From the NCBI RefSeq assembly GCF_016584085.1, contig NZ_NRSJ01000011.1, positions 1 to 64,000 on the forward strand: a stretch of DNA of 64,000 nt. The letters run 5' to 3'. Within the stretch, counting starts at the first letter, position 1, and each line of letters begins with the position of its first letter. Source of the DNA: Halochromatium glycolicum. GTDB lineage: Bacteria; Pseudomonadota; Gammaproteobacteria; Chromatiales; Chromatiaceae. The position numbers and the translations under genes are program-made. A model generated the notes under the pieces. It had not been told where the DNA came from, did not search any database, and saw only the letters and a program-made list of their open reading frames with translations. This document shows positions 59,827-64,000 of this stretch, one piece after another.

Positions 59827-61818
59827 ATGACTGCCGTGACCTGGTCCCGGGTGCTGACCCTAGCCCTGTCTTGTCTTCTGCCCGGCCTGGCCCAGGCATG
59901 GTGGAACGATGACTGGGACTTCCGCAAGAAGATCACGCTGGACACCAGTGCGGCCGGCGCGAATCTGGCCACTTCGCTGGACGAGGTCCCTGTGCTGATT
60001 CGGCTTCACACCGGCAACTTCGCCTACTTTCTCGACGTGGCGCCGGAAGGCGCCGATCTGCGCTTCATTGCCGGCGACGACGAGACTCCGCTGAAGTACT
60101 ACGTCGAGCGCTTCGATCCGATCAACCAGATCGGTCTGATCTGGGTGAAGATCCCGCGCCTGCTGGCGGGGTCTGACAACGACAGCATCTGGATGTACTA
60201 CGGCAGCCCGAATGTCTCCGCTGGCGATGACTCCGCTGGGACCTTCGACAAGGAGCAGGCGCTGGTGCTCGGCTTCTCGGAGCCCGCGGGTGCGCCTCGC
60301 GACCTGACTGCCTATGGCAACGAGCCGGATATCTGGACCGCACAGCGCGAGGAGGCCTCGTTCATTGCGGCGGGTGCGAAGCTCGAGGGCGGGCAGGTGC
60401 TCGGCGTGCCGGTCACGCCCTCGTTGCGATTGGTGCCCGATACTGGTTGGACCTTTTCCGCCTGGGTAAGGCCAGGCGCTGCGGTGGCCACGGATGACAC
60501 GGCGGCGGGCGCATCACTGGCTCAGCCGGACGCGGGCGCGGAGATGGTGGAGGAGCCCGCGGCTGCTGCGGAGGCGTCCTCGCCGGTTGGCGGCACCGAA
60601 AGTGCGGCCTCGACAACCCCCGTGGTGGCTCCTGTGGCTTCGACAGCCGCGAGCGAGGCGATCATCGTCTCCTTGGAGGATACCGGCGGCTCTTTGGTGC
60701 TCGGCTTGTCCGGCAATGCCCCGTTCGCGCGCTTCACGGATTCGTCTGGCGCGATGTACCAGACCCCTGCCGCCCCGGAGCTCGTGCCTGAGCAATGGCA
60801 TCACCTGGCATTGGGCGCCGGTGGTGACGGCCTGACGTTGTATGTCGACGGCGAGCAGGCCGCAACCGTCCCGGTGCCGCTGGTAGAGCTGGGTGGTAGG
60901 CTCACGCTGGGTGCACTCGCGAACGGTGCGGAGTCCTTCGTGGGGCAGGTCGATCAGGTGGAGATCGCCAAGGTCCTGCGCAGCCCCGAACGGATCGCCG
61001 CCGCGTCGCACATCCAGGGTCGGGACGCCGCGCTGATCGTCCTCGGAGAGGACGAAAAGCGCCAGAGCGGAGCCGGCAATACCTATCTCTGGTCCATCCT
61101 GCAGAACGTCTCCAACGATGGCTGGGTGATCATTGGTCTGCTGGCCATGATGTCGGCCGCCAGCTGGCTCGTCATGTTCAGCAAGGGCTTCACGCTGTGG
61201 CGCATTCAGAAGGACAACCGCGCCTTTCTGCAAGACTTTCGTCGGCTTGGCGCCGGTGCCGCGAGCCTCGAGAAGAACGACGAAGGCAGCGATGACGAGG
61301 GGTTGAGCGACTCGCCGATGCTCATGGCACTGTTCGGCAAGCATGACCACTATCAGAGCTCGACCCTGTTCCGCGTCTACCGGGCCGGTCTGCAGGACAT
61401 CCATCAGCGCGCCGGCCGCTCGGCGGGTGCGCGGGCGGCCGGCCTGACGCCGGCGGCACTCAGCTCGGTGCGCGCGACGATCGACGGTGCCACGGTCCGC
61501 GAGACCCAGCGTCTGAACGGCCTCATGGTCCTGCTTACCATCGCGATCAGCGGCGGCCCCTTTCTCGGTCTGCTCGGCACCGTGGTCGGCGTCATGATCA
61601 CCTTCGCCGCCATCGCCGCGACGGGTGACGTCAACATCAACGCAATCGCTCCCGGTGTGTCCGCGGCGCTGCTGACCACGGTGGCTGGACTCGTCGTCGC
61701 GATCCCCGCGCTATTCGGATACAACTACTTGACCATCAAGATCCGCGACATGCTCGCGGACATGCAGGTGTTCGCCGATGAGCTCATCGCGAATATCGGC
61801 GAATATCACGGTGAGTGA
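59827..61818 (+). CDS. DUF2341-LamG-ExbB/TolQ fusion protein
   Basis: A 663-aa multidomain protein. A signal peptide (cleavage after AQA, residue 24) leads into a DUF2341 domain (WWNDDWDFRKKITLDT onwards, to ~145). A LamG/concanavalin-like domain (about 195-375) follows, interrupted by an Ala/Pro/Thr/Glu-rich stretch (about 218-277). The MotA/TolQ/ExbB domain has three membrane helices near 437-460, 560-592 and 605-630. So a proton-channel motor subunit carries a large periplasmic sugar-binding-like domain. Overlaps the exbD region by a few bases. Confidence 0.9.
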   Translation: MTAVTWSRVLTLALSCLLPGLAQAWWNDDWDFRKKITLDTSAAGANLATSLDEVPVLIRLHTGNFAYFLDVAPEGADLRFIAGDDETPLKYYVERFDPINQIGLIWVKIPRLLAGSDNDSIWMYYGSPNVSAGDDSAGTFDKEQALVLGFSEPAGAPRDLTAYGNEPDIWTAQREEASFIAAGAKLEGGQVLGVPVTPSLRLVPDTGWTFSAWVRPGAAVATDDTAAGASLAQPDAGAEMVEEPAAAAEASSPVGGTESAASTTPVVAPVASTAASEAIIVSLEDTGGSLVLGLSGNAPFARFTDSSGAMYQTPAAPELVPEQWHHLALGAGGDGLTLYVDGEQAATVPVPLVELGGRLTLGALANGAESFVGQVDQVEIAKVLRSPERIAAASHIQGRDAALIVLGEDEKRQSGAGNTYLWSILQNVSNDGWVIIGLLAMMSAASWLVMFSKGFTLWRIQKDNRAFLQDFRRLGAGAASLEKNDEGSDDEGLSDSPMLMALFGKHDHYQSSTLFRVYRAGLQDIHQRAGRSAGARAAGLTPAALSSVRATIDGATVRETQRLNGLMVLLTIAISGGPFLGLLGTVVGVMITFAAIAATGDVNINAIAPGVSAALLTTVAGLVVAIPALFGYNYLTIKIRDMLADMQVFADELIANIGEYHGE

Positions 61819-61829
61819 GGCGCCCATTC

Positions 61830-62234
61830 ATGGCTTTCCGCATCGAGAACAAGATCTACGACGACCTCAACGTGACGCCCATGCTCGACGTTGCGTATAC
61901 GTTGTTGATCATCTTCATCATCATGACGACGGCCACGGTGCAGGGCATCCTGGTCAATCTGCCGCAGGCGAGCGACACACCCAGCCTGGCTAAGCCGCGC
62001 ACCAAGGCCATCACCATCACTCAGGACGGCACCATCTTCCTCGACACCTATCCCGTCTCATTCGAGGAGCTGGAGTCGCGCCTGACCAGCTACAAGGCGG
62101 TCGATCCCGAACTGCCGGTCGTGGTCAAGGCGGACGGCCAGATCGCCTACCAGAAGGTGGTCGATGTGCTCGATCTTGCGGGGCGGCTGGAGATCCATCA
62201 GCTGGGACTGGTGACCCAGGCGCTGGTCAAGTAG
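61830..62234 (+). CDS. exbD: ExbD/TolR-type motor subunit
   Basis: A 134-aa protein with one N-terminal membrane helix containing the proton-carrying Asp (LNVTPMLDVAYTLLIIFI, about residues 13-30) and a periplasmic domain. It would form an ExbB-ExbD motor with the upstream fusion. ATG at 61830 has GTGAGG 9 nt upstream; a GTG at 61815 overlapping the previous stop is possible. Confidence 0.92.
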   Translation: MAFRIENKIYDDLNVTPMLDVAYTLLIIFIIMTTATVQGILVNLPQASDTPSLAKPRTKAITITQDGTIFLDTYPVSFEELESRLTSYKAVDPELPVVVKADGQIAYQKVVDVLDLAGRLEIHQLGLVTQALVK

Positions 62235-62249
62235 GGCGGACTCCAGGTC

Positions 62250-62921
62250 ATGGCGACGAATACCCGACGCAGGCTGCTGAAGGCGCTCCCGGCGTTGGTC
62301 ATTGTCCTTGTGCTGCTGGGTGCGGGGTTTCTCGTGTACCTGCTGCGGGGCTTGCTCGCCGGCGCGCCACCTGCGCCGAAGCAGACGGTGCAGCAGATCT
62401 CGCTGGTCCAGCCGCCTCCGCCGCCTCCGCCGCCCAAGGTGGAGAAGCCGCCGGAGCCGGAGATGAAGGAAGAGGTGCCGGAGCCGGAGCCGGAGCCGGA
62501 AGAGGTGCCGGAAGAGCTTCCGGACCTGGTCAACGACGAGCCTCCAGCCGGCGATCTGCTGGGGCTGGATGCCGAAGGTGGAGCGGGCGGCGACGGTTTC
62601 GGCCTGATCGGGCGGAAGGGCGGGCGCGGTCTGCTCAGCGACGGCAGCCGCTTCGGGTCTTATGCCGGGCTCATCAAGGAGGACATCGTCGATGCCTTAT
62701 CGGCGGCCTCCGGGGTTCGCGATCATGGCTACTCGGTGTTGGTCAAGCTGTGGATCGACCAGTCGGGACGGATCGAGCGATACGAGCTCTTGAGCAGCAC
62801 GGGCGATCGAAAGACCGACGAGTCGCTGCGTCTCGCCTTCTCCTCCTTACCGCGACTGAGTCAGCCGCCGCCGGAGGACATGCCCCAGCCCGTGAAGCTG
62901 CGGGTTACCTCGAGGCTGTAG
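62250..62921 (+). CDS. TonB-like energy transducer
   Basis: A 223-aa protein with an N-terminal membrane helix (about residues 13-35) and a Pro/Glu-rich spacer (about 50-95). A short Gly-rich segment is followed by a TonB/TolA-like C-terminal domain (GYSVLVKLWIDQSGRIERYE, near 160-180). It lies 15 bp after exbD. The target is probably an outer-membrane protein of the same locus. Confidence 0.85.
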   Translation: MATNTRRRLLKALPALVIVLVLLGAGFLVYLLRGLLAGAPPAPKQTVQQISLVQPPPPPPPPKVEKPPEPEMKEEVPEPEPEPEEVPEELPDLVNDEPPAGDLLGLDAEGGAGGDGFGLIGRKGGRGLLSDGSRFGSYAGLIKEDIVDALSAASGVRDHGYSVLVKLWIDQSGRIERYELLSSTGDRKTDESLRLAFSSLPRLSQPPPEDMPQPVKLRVTSRL

Positions 62922-62959
62922 AAGTAGCGGTTGCGCTGCGCGAATTGATTGGCGACTCA

Positions 62960-64000
62960 ATGACCAACACGAACCCGAATACCAAGACTAATCCGAAGCT
63001 CAAGACGAGCGGCGCCAAACAGGCACGTGCCGTTGCGCTGGGACTGAGCCTTCCGCTCGGGGTGGTGCTTGGGGTCGCGGTCGGCCAGGCCATAGCGCCG
63101 CCTGACTCAGCCGACGAGGCGCCGCCGCCCGCGGTCGGCGCGGATGCGATCGGTGCAAACTTGCTCGCACCCATTGAAGGCGTTGAAGCGGCAGCCTCGA
63201 GCGCGGAGAAGCCGCCAAGCCCGCCCGCGGAGCGAAGGCCCGAGCAGACGGCCGTCGGCGATTCGTCAGCGGCGAGCCACGCCGGGGTGCCGGCAGGGAC
63301 TGCAGTGACCGTCGAGAGGACGGAGCCGCCGATGCCTGCGGCTGAGGCGGCTGCAACGGTTGAGGGCGCGGGAGCAGGTGTCAAGACAGGTGCGGAGGTG
63401 GCGGGGGAGAGCGCGCCAGTCGCGCCCGCGAGCGTGGCGCCGGCCGCGGCGCATGCGGCGGCGGACGGCGCGCGGGAGGAGCTGCTCGAGATCAAGCACA
63501 CGATCACCAACCTGGTCACGGCGCTGGTCGAGCAGGGTGTGCTGAGTGCGGCAGTGGCTGAATCCATCGTCGAGCAGGCCGAGTCCAAGGCGGCAGTGCG
63601 AGCAGCCGCTGAGACGCGAGAGGCGCGAATGGCGTCGGCTCCGGCCTCGGGAGTCGCTCCGGCGCCTGCTCCGGCCGCGGCGGCACCAGCCGTCGCTGAG
63701 ACTCAAGAGGCGCCGGCGGCTCGGATGGCGCCGATCCCAGTCGCAGACGCGGGGGCGGAGGGCAACGCGGTGCGTGTGATGTACGTACCGGAGTTTATCA
63801 AGGAGGACATCCGCAACGACGTGCGCGCCCAGCTGCGCGCCGACGTCACCCAGGACGTGCTGCGGCACGCGAAGGAGGAGCGATGGGGCGTTCCGGACGC
63901 CTTGCCCGACTGGATCGACCGCATCAAGCTTTACGGTGACATTCGTGTACGGGGCCAGGGCGACCTCTTTGCCGAGAAGAACCAGCCCTATTCCTATCCT
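62960..64000 (+). CDS. Putative porin (Porin_5-like), 3' end outside window
   Basis: The open frame runs off the right edge (about 347 codons seen). Residues about 14-45 hold a hydrophobic signal or anchor. A long Ala/Pro/Glu-rich region and the helical segment EELLEIKHTITNLVTALVEQ (about 173-192) follow. Next come VRVMYVPEFIKEDIRNDVRA and WIDRIKLYGDIRVRGQGDLF, the typical start of the barrel in this porin family. It directly follows the TonB-like gene and is a likely client or partner of the Ton module. Confidence 0.8.
   Translation, partial: MTNTNPNTKTNPKLKTSGAKQARAVALGLSLPLGVVLGVAVGQAIAPPDSADEAPPPAVGADAIGANLLAPIEGVEAAASSAEKPPSPPAERRPEQTAVGDSSAASHAGVPAGTAVTVERTEPPMPAAEAAATVEGAGAGVKTGAEVAGESAPVAPASVAPAAAHAAADGAREELLEIKHTITNLVTALVEQGVLSAAVAESIVEQAESKAAVRAAAETREARMASAPASGVAPAPAPAAAAPAVAETQEAPAARMAPIPVADAGAEGNAVRVMYVPEFIKEDIRNDVRAQLRADVTQDVLRHAKEERWGVPDALPDWIDRIKLYGDIRVRGQGDLFAEKNQPYSYP

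Overview
The window is GC-rich and carries most of an anoxygenic photosynthesis gene cluster. It includes purple-bacterial reaction-centre H-subunit genes (puhABCE), the light-independent protochlorophyllide reductase genes bchN/B/L and ppsR. Together with gammaproteobacterial-type housekeeping genes (tmcA, rsmF, hflKC, a YgfX-like protein), this points to a purple sulfur bacterium (Chromatiaceae or a close relative). The assignment is inferred from gene content and order only.

Layout. (1) 0.1-4.1 kb, minus strand: bchP, bchG and the redox/light repressor ppsR. (2) 4.4-20.1 kb, plus strand: a tightly packed run bchF-N-B-H-L-M-lhaA-puhA-puhB-puhC-puhE, then hemN-bchJ, behind a good sigma70 promoter that overlaps a candidate PpsR site. 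The aerobic cyclase gene acsF, often found between puhC and puhE, is absent. (3) 20-29.5 kb: housekeeping genes tmcA, a DUF2061 protein, argE, rsmF, mgtE, a YgfX-like protein and galE. (4) 29.6-35.9 kb: an arsenic module (acr3 one way; pstS, a GAPDH gene, a four-helix-bundle gene and arsJ the other way). It is bracketed exactly by two nearly identical, inverted 163-bp fold-back repeats. The four-helix-bundle gene sits between inverted arrays of heptamers that supply its start codon, the GAPDH stop codon and the N-terminus of ArsJ; ArsJ also has a C-terminal lipoyl-like extension. (5) 35.9-37.9 kb: hflKC. (6) 38-40.5 kb: a patch of decayed genes (a DUF4258-like toxin remnant beside a YgiT-type antitoxin, hsdM with its catalytic middle deleted, and the 3' end of pepN) plus a TraR/DksA zinc-finger gene. 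(7) 40.9-64 kb: a surface and secretion locus. It has a TPR lipoprotein, a possible ribbon-helix-helix protein, paired operator-like dyads, a candidate c-di-GMP-I riboswitch, a PEP-CTERM protein and a secreted PstS-like protein. These are followed by a giant two-partner-secretion exoprotein with its TpsB transporter, a DUF2341-LamG-ExbB fusion, ExbD, a TonB-like protein and the start of a porin that runs off the window.

How the parts work together. Regions 1-2 make bacteriochlorophyll from protoporphyrin and assemble the reaction centre and LH1 under PpsR control. Region 4 would convert arsenate to 1-arseno-3-phosphoglycerate and export it (GAPDH/ArsJ), and export arsenite (Acr3). Region 7 is the best candidate for a poorly described system: c-di-GMP-linked surface proteins next to a TPS pathway and what looks like a dedicated Ton-type energy module and porin. 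No tRNA, rRNA or CRISPR array was seen.
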